Notes: generated from the sequence alone by a model not told the origin. DNA of 64,000 nt from Verrucomicrobiaceae bacterium UBA7681 (GCA_002482965.1 DLGZ01000006.1:11807-75806), one strand, 5' to 3'; positions 46,287 through 54,960 are shown, counted from the first letter of the stretch. Translations and numbers: made by a program.

Positions 46287-47210
46287 TTACGGAGTTCCGA
46301 CGGGTTTTAGGCGAATCTTGTACCACGCGGCACCGCCTTCAGGATCGGGGACATTAACGACAAAGTGGTCGCCTTTGAGGCCGCTGGAGATGGGGGCTCG
46401 AATCTGGGCTTTTCCATAGCGCGCATTGGTGGTCGAGACCACCTCGGCGGTCAGATCAAGAGAGCGGATGGGGAAGGGATAAAGATCACACATATCAGGG
46501 CCGCGAGTGCCCAGGGTGCGCCACTTGGGCTTCCACCGGCTGCCATTCACATAGCATGGCTCGTGGTTGTCGTCGTTCATGCCCACTTTGGCCTCGCCAC
46601 CTATTACGGCCCAGTAAAAGCCCTCCTTTGTGATGTGCAGTTCGGTGTTGCCGTCCACATAGCCCTCAATGGTGAAGGGTTTGTCTGCGGAGGCATCTTT
46701 TCCAGATGAATTGTCCTTCGCTGTCATCATGGGGGTCAGCACGCTGTTTTCTTGATTCATCTCCTTGGCTTTGCCGTCGGCTGCGTTGGCGGCGTTCAGA
46801 TCTCCCTGCTGGAGCAGCACCGTCTTCAGCGCCTCGTACCTCGGGATGTAGAGCTTGTTCAGCCCCACCACACCGGCGCAGACCTTGGAAGAGTGGTCGG
46901 TCAGGATGCGGCCCGCCTCCGGTGGCAGACTCTCGGCCGTGGTGTTGGGTGCCTTGGCCGGATTTGCCGCGATCGTGGGGAGATCGGCAATTGCGGCGTT
47001 GGTGGCGTTGGCTCCTGCCAGGCTGCCTGCGGACATCTGGCCTTGCTTGACCACTTCGAGCTGGACCTTGGCCGCATCATTCAGGCGCTGCAGTCCGGAG
47101 GTGCGCTTGGCGGTGTATTCAGTATTCAACTCCGCCAGTGTCTCCGCGTGAAGGTCTTCGAGAAAAAAGTGTCCCAGAAAGAGGAGGCATGTCATGATGA
47201 GACGTTTCAT
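46287..47210 (-). CDS. Secreted protein of unknown function
   Basis: A 307-residue protein with a signal peptide (MKRLIMTCLLFLGHFFLEDLHA). A helical, Ala/Lys-rich region (about 25-150) includes YIPRYEALKTVLLQQGDLNAANAADGKAKEMN. A C-terminal beta-rich domain (about 175-307) has FTIEGYVDGNTELHITKEGFYWAVIGG and GDHFVVNVPDPEGGAAWYKIRL. The pattern resembles hypothetical secreted proteins common in Verrucomicrobia. No copy of the 21-bp operator lies upstream (47211-47376), so it may not belong to the regulon. Confidence 0.65.
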   Translation of the reverse strand: MKRLIMTCLLFLGHFFLEDLHAETLAELNTEYTAKRTSGLQRLNDAAKVQLEVVKQGQMSAGSLAGANATNAAIADLPTIAANPAKAPNTTAESLPPEAGRILTDHSSKVCAGVVGLNKLYIPRYEALKTVLLQQGDLNAANAADGKAKEMNQENSVLTPMMTAKDNSSGKDASADKPFTIEGYVDGNTELHITKEGFYWAVIGGEAKVGMNDDNHEPCYVNGSRWKPKWRTLGTRGPDMCDLYPFPIRSLDLTAEVVSTTNARYGKAQIRAPISSGLKGDHFVVNVPDPEGGAAWYKIRLKPVGTP

Positions 47211-47376
47211 GGTTGTGTGCGCGTGTTTTGTTGAAATGAGGTCAGGATTTCACATAATAACATGCGAGTAATGCTGGCAAGCCGGAAAGCTGACAGCCTG
47301 CTGACCACGAGGGCCTAGAATGCGATGCTGATCTGGAAAATTGCACCGACAAAACACTCAGAACTCGACCGGCGGC

Positions 47377-48153
47377 TCACTTCGCGGTGTAGCCGCCATC
47401 GACGGGCAAATTGACACCGGTGATGTATTGGGAGGCATCGCTGAGCAGGAAAATGACGGTGCCGCCGAGATCGGTCTCGCTGGCCATGCGACCGAGCATG
47501 GTGTGCTCGCAGTAGCGCTGCAAAAAGGGCTCGGGCTGGTGATTGAAGAAGCCACCGGCGGCGAGGTTGTTGACGCGGACTCCCTGGGGGCCGTAGAGGG
47601 CGGCGTAGAAGCGGGTGAGGTTTTCCATGCCTCCTTTGTGGAAGAAGTAATCGGGCGGCATGTCGCCCATGTTGGTGCCGGTGTAGAGTTCGTAGCTGGG
47701 GCCGATCATGCCCTGAATGCTGCCGATGTTCACAATGCTGCCACGACCTGCTGCGGCCATGGTCTGGCCAAAGTGACGGTGCATGAGCATGACGCCGGTG
47801 GCATTGACGCGCATGGATTCAGCAAATTGCTCCGCCGTGCCATTCGCGCCTTTCATGGGACGCAGCACGGCGTTGTTCACCAAGCCATGCAGTGCGCCAT
47901 GCTGCGCGGTGATGCGCTCATGCAGCGCCATCACGGAGGCTTCGTCTCCTTGATCCAGCGTTTCGGCGAACACGCGGTGGCCTTTGGCTGTTTCCTCGTC
48001 GGCGACGACTTGCAGCTTGGCAACATCACGCGAGGCGAGGATCAGAGTGGCACCTGTCTGCGCCAGCATGGCGGCCAGACCACGACCATAGAGGCCTGCA
48101 CCCCCGGTGAGGAGGATTGTTCTGCCTTGGAGAGAGAAGAGATCGGCGGACAT
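47377..48153 (-). CDS. Short-chain dehydrogenase/reductase (SDR)
   Basis: A 258-residue SDR and last gene of the reverse operon beginning at 50904. The cofactor loop is TGGAGLYGRGLA (similar to the atypical GGAGYLG loop of the SDR at 18791), with NNAVLRPM, NIGSIQGM and a YFFHKGG Tyr-Lys pair; the C-terminus is LLSDASQYITGVNLPVDGGYTAK. An insertion before the catalytic Tyr (YELYTGTNMGDMPPDY) is notable. Cytoplasmic NAD(P)-dependent oxidoreductase on a sugar acid is the likely role. 5 bp after the aldolase gene. Confidence 0.86.
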   Translation of the reverse strand: MSADLFSLQGRTILLTGGAGLYGRGLAAMLAQTGATLILASRDVAKLQVVADEETAKGHRVFAETLDQGDEASVMALHERITAQHGALHGLVNNAVLRPMKGANGTAEQFAESMRVNATGVMLMHRHFGQTMAAAGRGSIVNIGSIQGMIGPSYELYTGTNMGDMPPDYFFHKGGMENLTRFYAALYGPQGVRVNNLAAGGFFNHQPEPFLQRYCEHTMLGRMASETDLGGTVIFLLSDASQYITGVNLPVDGGYTAK

Positions 48154-48158
48154 GATGC

Positions 48159-48968
48159 TTACTTGGATTTGTAAATTGAATCACTGCCATTTGCAGAATC
48201 AGAGCCGCCAAAGTCACCGACCAGTTTCTTGAAGGCGTTGCCGAGTTCGATCACGTCGGCACCGAGGGTGAAGATGCGGGTGCCTTCGGCGATGACTTCC
48301 TCCTTCTGACCGTAAAGGGAGGCAACGGCTGGAAATTTACCGTATTTGAGGGCAGCCGCGGCGACTCGTTTGCGTGCGGCGACGACTTCGGGATGGGTGG
48401 CCTGGCCGAGCTTGCCGATGCGGTGACTGAAATCACCTGCACCAAAGAGCAGCATGTCGAATCCAGGAACGGCGGCGATCTCTTCGACGACTTCGAGAGC
48501 TTCGGGGCTTTCGATTTGGAGGATGACGAATTTCTCTGTGTTGCAGTGATGTGCGTAGTCCGCAAGGGGCACCTGGCAGAAGAGGCCGTCCATGTTGCCG
48601 GCGTCCAGCGCCTTGCTACCGAGGGGGCGGCAGCGGACCATATCGACCACGTTGCGGGCTTCGTCGGCGCTGGTGACGTGGGGGACCATGATGCCGGTGG
48701 CATCACATTCAAAAGGTTTCACATATTCGCTATAACCGCCTTTGTTGACGCGGACGATGGTGTCCATGTCGTGGAGTTTTGCGGCGCGGACCTGGTGTTC
48801 GAGATTGAGCCAGGAATTGGGGACGTGCTCATTGCACAGCCAGACGGCGCTGGCTCCGGAGAGACCGGCGAGCTCGACGATGCGAGGATCTCCTAAGTTG
48901 AGTTTGAGGACGGTGCAGTTTTGGCCGGCGCGGAGTTCGCGGAGGATGCGGGAGGGGCGGAGTTTCAT
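48159..48968 (-). CDS. HpcH/HpaI-family class II aldolase
   Basis: A 269-residue cytoplasmic aldolase. The Glu-His pair (CNEHVPNSW), the Arg of VRVNKGGYSEY, and the metal Glu and Asp of FVILQIESPEALEVVEEIAAVPGFDMLLFGAGDFSHRIG are present. A short Ser/Asn-rich tail ends the protein. It shares the MVPHVTSADEARNVV-type block with the aldolase at 23913-24728 but is clearly divergent elsewhere, so the two probably act on different intermediates. ATG overlaps the stop of the upstream dehydrogenase (ATGA). Confidence 0.88.
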   Translation of the reverse strand: MKLRPSRILRELRAGQNCTVLKLNLGDPRIVELAGLSGASAVWLCNEHVPNSWLNLEHQVRAAKLHDMDTIVRVNKGGYSEYVKPFECDATGIMVPHVTSADEARNVVDMVRCRPLGSKALDAGNMDGLFCQVPLADYAHHCNTEKFVILQIESPEALEVVEEIAAVPGFDMLLFGAGDFSHRIGKLGQATHPEVVAARKRVAAAALKYGKFPAVASLYGQKEEVIAEGTRIFTLGADVIELGNAFKKLVGDFGGSDSANGSDSIYKSK

Positions 48969-49918
48969 GTGTCGGATTCGGCAAGAATGTCTGAGATTTG
49001 AATGAGCGCGCCGTTTTGTTCGCGGCTGCGGCGACCGGCGATGATGACGGCCATGAGTTCAACGGTTTCGGCAAAGGGCAGGGGCCGGGTGCCGGTGTGG
49101 AGCATGTCGATGAAGGCGACCAACTGGCCGCGGAAGGCGTGGTAGGTGTCGGTGAGGCGGAGTGGGAGCTGGCCTTTTGTGCCGTAGAGATGGACGGCGC
49201 CGAAGCTGCCATAGGCATCGTGAATGGCACCGATGGTGATACGCACGCCGCTGCGGTGGGTGATGTGAATGACGTCGCCGCCGGAGTCGCTGAGGGCTTG
49301 AACTGTGAGGAATCCGGGGCCGAGGAGGGGCTCGATGGCTTCGAGGGCGTGGATGCCGTAGCGTTCCCAGGTTTTGCAGGTGAAGCTGGTGATCCAGCGG
49401 AGGTCGCCTAGCTGGGTGCGCTGTTCATCGGTCAAGCGCATCTCGGGCGCGTAGCGCATGCCGCTGGTGGAGAGGATGGTGGCTCCAGCTTTGTTCCACT
49501 GCACGAACTGGCGGAGGTCGGCGATGTTGGTGGCCATGGGCTTGTCCACGAAGACGGGCAGTCCGGCTTCGATGAAGGGGCGTGCGCGGCGGATGTGATC
49601 GTCGCCATCGTCGGTGGAGATGATTACGGCATCGACCTGGCCGATGACGTCTTCGGGTTGAGAGACGATGTTGGGGATGAGGCTGGCGGCGGCGACCTTG
49701 GGGGCATCTGCTGGATCATCTGTCCAGAGGTGAGTGACGCGGGCACCGGGGATGTGCATGGTGGCCAAGGGCTGCTGGCCGAGATAGGCGATGATGCCGG
49801 GGTAGGGGCACTCTGCCATGGCGGCGGGATCGTAGCCATTGATGATGGCGCTCCATGAATAGGGGTGGCCGTTGCCATCGATCATGCCGAGCATGGCGAG
49901 GCGGAGTTGTTTGCTCAT
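48965..49918 (-). CDS. Gfo/Idh/MocA-family oxidoreductase
   Basis: A 317-residue NAD(P)-dependent oxidoreductase. The N-terminal Rossmann part is atypical (LAMLGMIDGNGHPYSWSAI), but VDAVIISTDDGDDH and the FVDKPMA motif (equivalent to EKP of the family) are present, followed by the C-terminal substrate domain. These enzymes oxidise or epimerise sugars, inositols or sugar acids. Overlaps both neighbours by ATGA, giving tight translational coupling with the second Gfo/Idh gene. Confidence 0.85.
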   Translation of the reverse strand: MSKQLRLAMLGMIDGNGHPYSWSAIINGYDPAAMAECPYPGIIAYLGQQPLATMHIPGARVTHLWTDDPADAPKVAAASLIPNIVSQPEDVIGQVDAVIISTDDGDDHIRRARPFIEAGLPVFVDKPMATNIADLRQFVQWNKAGATILSTSGMRYAPEMRLTDEQRTQLGDLRWITSFTCKTWERYGIHALEAIEPLLGPGFLTVQALSDSGGDVIHITHRSGVRITIGAIHDAYGSFGAVHLYGTKGQLPLRLTDTYHAFRGQLVAFIDMLHTGTRPLPFAETVELMAVIIAGRRSREQNGALIQISDILAESDT

Positions 49919-50904
49919 GAAAGGGTGATGGGCAGGCCGGTGGCGGCGGAGTCGAGGGCGGCGCGATTGAAGCGCAGGGTCTGCACGGCTTCTTCAAAGG
50001 TGCTCAAATTGCAGGGCTTGCCTTCCATGCCGTCCAAGAAGGAATTCGCTTGGGCGATGAAGAGGTCATCGCGTTCCAGCGGTGGGGTGGTGTGCCAGGT
50101 CCAGGCGGTTTCGCCATGTTTCATGGTGGCCCAGCGCTGGGCGTGGGATTCGATTTTCTGGCTGCCGTGTTCGCAGTGGATTTCGAAGATGGCTTCGTTG
50201 GCGGCTTGAAACTGGGTCATGGCGTAGCTGGCGAGGACGGTGCCGTGACGTGCGGTGACGTTGACGGTGTCTTCGACGGTGACGCCTTCGAGGTGCTGAT
50301 GTGAGGCATCGCAAAAGACGCGGGTGGTGGGGCCGATCATCCATTCCATGGCGTTCACGATGTGAGTGAGCGCGTCTTGGATGGCTCCGCCGCCGGTTTC
50401 GTGGCGTGCGTAGTAGATGTCGCGATAGGCAGGGCGGAAGGTGGGGAAGTGCTGGCCGGCAACGACGCTGGCGTGAAGTGGTTTTCCCAAGGCGCCAGTC
50501 TGCAAAAACTCACGGGCTGCGATGATCCACGGGAAGCAGTGGTAAACGTAGGCGATGGCTACGAAGCGGTCGCTTGAGGTGATGGCGGTGCGGGTTTCTT
50601 CAATGCCGTCCAACGTGACTGAGAGGGGCTTTTCGATGAGGAGAGCCGCGCCATGAGCTGCGCCTTCGCGGGCGATGGTCAGATGGGTGTGGGCCGGGGT
50701 GCAGATGACCCAGGCGTCGAAGTGCTGAGCTTGGACAGCTTCACTCAGGCTGGCATAAGCCGTGGCATTGTAGCGCTGGCTGACCTCGCCGAGGAGTTTG
50801 GCATTGGCATCGCAGACGCTGACGGTGCAGCGGCCGCTTTGCTGAAAGCAGCGCAGATGGCGCTCGCCAATGCTGCCGCAGCCGATGATGAGGATGGAAT
50901 GCAT
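49915..50904 (-). CDS. Gfo/Idh/MocA-family oxidoreductase
   Basis: A 329-residue dehydrogenase with a canonical NAD(P) motif (ILIIGCGSIGERHLRCF) and the catalytic EKPLSVTLDG motif. The C-terminal part contains ETGGGAIQDALTHIVNAMEWMIG, a family segment carrying active-site His/Asp residues. First gene of the four-gene reverse operon (two Gfo/Idh, aldolase, SDR). Operator O5 lies 46 bp upstream, the same distance as at the main operon. Cytoplasmic; substrate unknown. Confidence 0.9.
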   Translation of the reverse strand: MHSILIIGCGSIGERHLRCFQQSGRCTVSVCDANAKLLGEVSQRYNATAYASLSEAVQAQHFDAWVICTPAHTHLTIAREGAAHGAALLIEKPLSVTLDGIEETRTAITSSDRFVAIAYVYHCFPWIIAAREFLQTGALGKPLHASVVAGQHFPTFRPAYRDIYYARHETGGGAIQDALTHIVNAMEWMIGPTTRVFCDASHQHLEGVTVEDTVNVTARHGTVLASYAMTQFQAANEAIFEIHCEHGSQKIESHAQRWATMKHGETAWTWHTTPPLERDDLFIAQANSFLDGMEGKPCNLSTFEEAVQTLRFNRAALDSAATGLPITLS

Positions 50905-50950
50905 TGAGGCGGAGTAAACGTCGGCAGCAGCGCGCTCAAAGAAAAATGAT

Positions 50951-50971
50951 CTGGTCTGATCAGGGAACCAG
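50951..50971. promoter_or_regulatory. Operator candidate O5 before the reverse Gfo/Idh operon
   Basis: Read in the direction of the operon: left arm CTGGTTCC, centre CTGAT, right arm CAGACCAG. It ends 46 bp before the ATG at 50904. The arms agree with the other four sites while the centre does not, as expected for a dimer-binding site. Confidence 0.72.
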
Positions 50972-50982
50972 TGTGTGATGTT

Positions 50983-51636
50983 TTACTTCACCAAGCCTGT
51001 TCGTTTTGCCGTGCGGTATTCTTCGATGCGCTTTATTGAATCGTCGGTTAGTTGGTTCAGAGGGAGATCAAAGGTCTGGCCATCCTCCCGGCGAATCAGG
51101 ACGGTTGTTTTGGTGAGTGCGAGAATCTTGGCCTGGACTGTTCGGCCGTCCGTGCTCTTCAACGAAATGATGCCACTGGCCGACTTGCGTTCGGGGGCCG
51201 GTGGAGGTGTGTCGTTTTTGACAGCGACGGTGGGTGCCGCGACGGCGGGTTCATTTCTGGAGGGCGGGCTGATGGCAGTCGCATGGCTGATGGCGTAGTC
51301 ATGATACCTTTCAGTGGCATAAATGACCACTGCCAGCACAAGTGCTGCTTTGAGCACATAACCCGAAAAGGTAGGAGGCTTATAATTCGGGATTTCTTTT
51401 TTGGGTTTGGGCGGATACAGGTCTGGGTGCAGTTCGTATCTGGCGAGCTTCCACATGTTCTGATGGGCATTGCCAGAGGGACCTTCAAAGACAGCTTTGA
51501 TATAGTTGCTTGCTCCGCCGCGGGTCGGCGGCACTGGCAGCTTGAGAAATTCAAGAAGGGCCTTCTGCTTGGGCTGAATTGCCTCGTCGCGCCAGCTATC
51601 GCCGGAAGGTTTTTTGTCAGCAGTGGAGTGGTCCAT
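50983..51636 (-). CDS. Single-pass membrane protein with SHD1-like C-terminal domain
   Basis: A 217-residue protein. The N-terminal cytoplasmic part (about 1-90) contains NYIKAVFEGPSGNAHQNMWKLARYELHPDLYPPK. One membrane helix follows (about 92-107, YVLKAALVLAVVIYA), then a Pro/Ala linker and a C-terminal domain (about 153-212) with ISLKSTDGRTVQAKILALTKTTVLIRREDGQTFDLPLNQLTDDSIKRI. This last matches the SHD1/SLA1-homology pattern frequent in Planctomycetes and Verrucomicrobia. Role unknown. Its end lies 12 bp from operator O5. Confidence 0.68.
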   Translation of the reverse strand: MDHSTADKKPSGDSWRDEAIQPKQKALLEFLKLPVPPTRGGASNYIKAVFEGPSGNAHQNMWKLARYELHPDLYPPKPKKEIPNYKPPTFSGYVLKAALVLAVVIYATERYHDYAISHATAISPPSRNEPAVAAPTVAVKNDTPPPAPERKSASGIISLKSTDGRTVQAKILALTKTTVLIRREDGQTFDLPLNQLTDDSIKRIEEYRTAKRTGLVK

Positions 51637-51694
51637 GTAGTGAGGGCAGATGGTTCCCGATTCTGCCTTGGCTTGGCACGAAATGAAACCTGCT

Positions 51695-54397
51695 TTACTG
51701 AGCCACCCGCATCTTCTGGAATGGAACGCTTTCGCAGACGGCGAGGATGATGTCTTGCAAGCGGTTGCCGGAGACTTTGGCCTTGCGCAGGATTTCCTCT
51801 GTCGTTGGTTTGTCGGAGTATTCGAGGCCGCGACCGAGGGCGTAGATGAGGAGATTGTCGGCGAGGTTTTTGACGAACTGGTCGCTCATGTCACGTGCGA
51901 GGATGGTGCGGAGTTCGGCGAGGTTGGCAAAGGTCTGGCCGCGAATGAGAGCGCCGGAGGCATCGATAGGCTGCTTCTTTTCTTCGTCACGCCAGCGGCC
52001 GATGGCGTCGTAGTTTTCAAAGGCAAAGCCCATGGGATCGAGAAAGGCGTGGCAGCCAGCGCAGGCGGCATTGCTGCGATGTTCAGAGAACTGCTGGCGC
52101 AGGGTGAGCTTGCCAAACTGCTGCTTCCTTTCATCCAGAGGAGGGACACCGCCAGGGGCGGGTGGTGGCGGGGTGCCTAGAATGTTTTCGAGGAGGTATT
52201 TGCCGCGCTTCACCGGGGAGGTGCGTGTTGGGGTGGAGGTGAGGGTGAGGATGCTGCCCTGAGTCAGGATGCCACCACGCGGCGTGCCTTGCAGGGACAC
52301 CTTTTGGTATTTGTCTCCTTTGACGCCCTTGATGCCGTAGAAGCTGGCAAGCTTCTCATTGAGAAAGGAGTAGTCGGCGTTGAGGAATTCAATGACGCTG
52401 AGATTGTTGCGCAGGATGTTGTCAAAGAAGGTTTGGGACTCCTTCTTCATCATGTAACCCAGGCCGCCCTTCCATTCAGGGAAGCGCCTCGTGTCCACAT
52501 CGACGATGTCCATGTCACGCAACTGCAGCCACTGGCCGGCGAAGTCTTCAGAGAGGCTGTAGGCGCGGTAGTCGGCAATCATGCGCTTCACTTCTGACGC
52601 GAGATTTTTGCGAAGCTCACCTTTGGCGGCGAGTTGCAGGAGTTTGTCATCCGGGGGGGCGGCCCAGAGAAAGTAGGAGAGGCGTGAAGCGAGGCTGTAC
52701 TCATCGATGAAGGCGACGCCATTTTTGGTTTCACCGACCGGGGTGGGGGAGCCACGGTAGAGAAAGCCGGGGGACATGAGCATGCCACGCAGCACGTAGC
52801 CGATGGACTCCAGCGGGGGCAGGCCTTCTTTGAGGCCGAGATCGGCGATGCTGTGCCATTTGGCTTTTTCGGCATCGCGCAAAGGGCGGCGGAAGACGCG
52901 CTGGCCGAGTTTGTCCACCAAGCCATGCATGTCTGCGAGAGCAACGCCGCCGGGCTGGCCGAGCGGGCCTTCGACGGTGAGCTGATGGAGCCAGAAGTTG
53001 CGGTCTTGATGAGTTTTTTCGTCGTAGAAATCGTTCAGGAACCATACCTGAATTTCATGCGTGCCTGCTGGGAGTTCGACTTCCGTCTGAAACGTCTGAG
53101 GTGTCTGGTCTTTGGCTGTGATGGAAAAGGAGCCGGCATTTTTTCCGCCGATGCGGACGTCGAATTTCGCGGGTTCGCCGCCGGCCTGCTGCGCACCGGC
53201 TTTGATGATGAGGCGGTACTTGCCAGGGATGGCGAGATCGAGGTGGTGCTTCACATAGCCATTGGAGGGAAGCTCAATGGTGCCGGTGTCGCGGCTCGCA
53301 TTGCCCTGGCCATTTTCAAAATCTTCACCGCTGAGATTGATGGCGGGAAGGCCGGCAGGCTTGCCATCGAGCAGCCATTGCACGAGGCGGGTGCCACGTG
53401 GCGGGATCAGGCCGTCGGGACCTTCGATTTCGATTTTTTCGAGTGCGAGATTGCGGTCGCGCTTGTTGGGATCTGGATTCTGCGGGTCGGCGAAGTCGTT
53501 GACAAAGCGAATCACGATTTTGTGCTCGCCGCTTTTGAGCGGGACGAGTTGTTTGATCGTCTGCCACGGGCCCTTGTCGCTGTGATAGGGGGCGGTGACG
53601 TCGAAGGTGCCGAGTTCCTTGTCGTCGATCCGCAGTGCGACCTTGGCGGCATCCGGGCCAGCCTGAGTGGCGGAGAGGTGGAATTTAAGCTTGTAGTTGC
53701 CGCTGGCGGGGGCGGTGAACTTGGTGGCGGCATCGGCGTTGCTGTGGAACCAGCGGATGCCCTCCCATTCTTTGGTTTCACCTTTTTGATTCCAGAACTT
53801 TTTGGCACCCAGCTCCATGTCAAGACGCTCGACGTTGGAGGTGTCCAATGCCTTGGCGGCGACGGCATTGGCGGCGCGAATGTACTTTTCCATCAGCATG
53901 GGCGAGATGCTGAGCACGTCGCCAATGTTGTCGAAGCCGTAGCCGGTGTCGTCGGGTGGAAACTGGCTTGCGGGCTTGATGTCCACCAGCATGAGATCGC
54001 GGATGGTGTTGTTGTATTCGGTACGGTTGAGGCGGCGGTAGGTGATGTGGCCGGGGTCAATCTTCTGCGGGTCGAACCAGAACACGGTGTTGTCGATCCA
54101 GGCGACGATTTCATCGCGCTCAGGGAGAGAGGGTTTGTCCTTCTTTTCCGGGGGCATCACATGGGTGACGAGCTGCTGGCGCGCATGATCCCACAGCACC
54201 TTGTCGCCGATGAGCTTGGAATATTCGGGGTATTCATCGAGCGCGAAGTCTCCTTTGTCCGAGCCGTCGCCATGGCAGTCGTAGCAGAATTTTTGGAGCA
54301 GGGGGAGGATGCGCTGATTGTAGGCGTCCTGGCCGCGTTCGGCGGCGGAGAGGAGGGATGAAATCGCGAGAGATGCGAAGATGAAGCGACGAAGCAT
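51695..54397 (-). CDS. DUF1587/DUF1592/DUF1588/DUF1585 cytochrome-type protein
   Basis: A 900-residue exported protein with a signal peptide (MLRRFIFASLAISSLLSAA). A haem-type C38-YD-C41-H42 motif sits in the N-terminal PSCyt-like domain. Then come DUF1587 (HITYRRLNRTEYNNTIRDLM), carbohydrate-binding-like sandwich regions (about 250-520), DUF1595/DUF1592 (YVLRGMLMSPGFLYRG, SRLSYFLWAAPPDDKLL), DUF1588 (GGILTQGSILTLTSTPTRTSPVKRGKYLLENILG) and DUF1585 at the C-terminus. Such proteins are normally encoded with a DUF1552 partner, which is not found here. The frame is open upstream to 54547, but the signal-peptide ATG is preferred. Function is not established; a redox or envelope role is inferred from the haem motif. 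Confidence 0.88.
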   Translation of the reverse strand: MLRRFIFASLAISSLLSAAERGQDAYNQRILPLLQKFCYDCHGDGSDKGDFALDEYPEYSKLIGDKVLWDHARQQLVTHVMPPEKKDKPSLPERDEIVAWIDNTVFWFDPQKIDPGHITYRRLNRTEYNNTIRDLMLVDIKPASQFPPDDTGYGFDNIGDVLSISPMLMEKYIRAANAVAAKALDTSNVERLDMELGAKKFWNQKGETKEWEGIRWFHSNADAATKFTAPASGNYKLKFHLSATQAGPDAAKVALRIDDKELGTFDVTAPYHSDKGPWQTIKQLVPLKSGEHKIVIRFVNDFADPQNPDPNKRDRNLALEKIEIEGPDGLIPPRGTRLVQWLLDGKPAGLPAINLSGEDFENGQGNASRDTGTIELPSNGYVKHHLDLAIPGKYRLIIKAGAQQAGGEPAKFDVRIGGKNAGSFSITAKDQTPQTFQTEVELPAGTHEIQVWFLNDFYDEKTHQDRNFWLHQLTVEGPLGQPGGVALADMHGLVDKLGQRVFRRPLRDAEKAKWHSIADLGLKEGLPPLESIGYVLRGMLMSPGFLYRGSPTPVGETKNGVAFIDEYSLASRLSYFLWAAPPDDKLLQLAAKGELRKNLASEVKRMIADYRAYSLSEDFAGQWLQLRDMDIVDVDTRRFPEWKGGLGYMMKKESQTFFDNILRNNLSVIEFLNADYSFLNEKLASFYGIKGVKGDKYQKVSLQGTPRGGILTQGSILTLTSTPTRTSPVKRGKYLLENILGTPPPPAPGGVPPLDERKQQFGKLTLRQQFSEHRSNAACAGCHAFLDPMGFAFENYDAIGRWRDEEKKQPIDASGALIRGQTFANLAELRTILARDMSDQFVKNLADNLLIYALGRGLEYSDKPTTEEILRKAKVSGNRLQDIILAVCESVPFQKMRVAQ

Positions 54398-54538
54398 GAA
54401 AAAGTGGAATGGGGGTATGCAGGATACGCTCCTAGAGTGGCAATGATTTCGACGAAACCAATAGCGCATTGTGTGTGATTTGCGGTTGCGTGCGCCGAGG
54501 CTTGCGGTGATGGAGCGCGCCCGTTTACCCCTTTTTCC

Positions 54539-54943
54539 ATGTCCCAATCAACTCTCGAAACCGGCAAAGCCTTCCTGGCCGAAAACGCTGCGAAGGAAGG
54601 CGTCACCACGACTGCCAGCGGTCTGCAATATCTGGTGCTCACGCCCGGGGCAGGCAAAAGTCCGAAATTGAAGGACACGGTGGTGGTGAATTATCGCGGT
54701 ACGCTGCTGAGTGGCGTTGAGTTTGACAGTTCGTACCTGGCAGGGCGCGAACCGGCGGAGTTTCCGCTGAAGCGAGTGATCAAAGGCTGGAAGGAAGGGC
54801 TGCAGCTGATGCAGGAGGGAGCGAAGTTCCGCTTTTTCATCCCGTCGGAGCTGGCCTATGGCAAGCGAGGGGCGGGAATTGACATCGGGCCGAATGAAAC
54901 GCTGATCTTTGAGGTGGAACTGCTGAAAGTCTGGGAGGACTAA
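54539..54943 (+). CDS. FKBP-type peptidyl-prolyl cis-trans isomerase
   Basis: A 134-residue single-domain FKBP. Typical segments are GLQYLVLTPGAGKSPKLKDTVVVNYRGTLLSGVEFDSSY, FPLKRVIKGWKEGLQLMQEGAKFRFFIPSELAYGKRG and PNETLIFEVELLKV, holding the conserved aromatic pocket (Y, F, D, V-I, W, Y, F positions). It catalyses proline isomerisation during folding. No signal peptide is visible, so probably cytoplasmic. Divergent from the DUF1592 gene (141-bp gap); an SDR follows 17 bp downstream. Confidence 0.93.
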   Translation: MSQSTLETGKAFLAENAAKEGVTTTASGLQYLVLTPGAGKSPKLKDTVVVNYRGTLLSGVEFDSSYLAGREPAEFPLKRVIKGWKEGLQLMQEGAKFRFFIPSELAYGKRGAGIDIGPNETLIFEVELLKVWED

Positions 54944-54960
54944 GTGCGATTGCTCTGCTC

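Noticed and set aside
52853..54361. 502-residue forward open frame opposite the DUF1592 gene
   Set aside because: Shadow: Phe/Val/Glu-rich composition typical of the reverse of GC-rich coding sequence, no domain.
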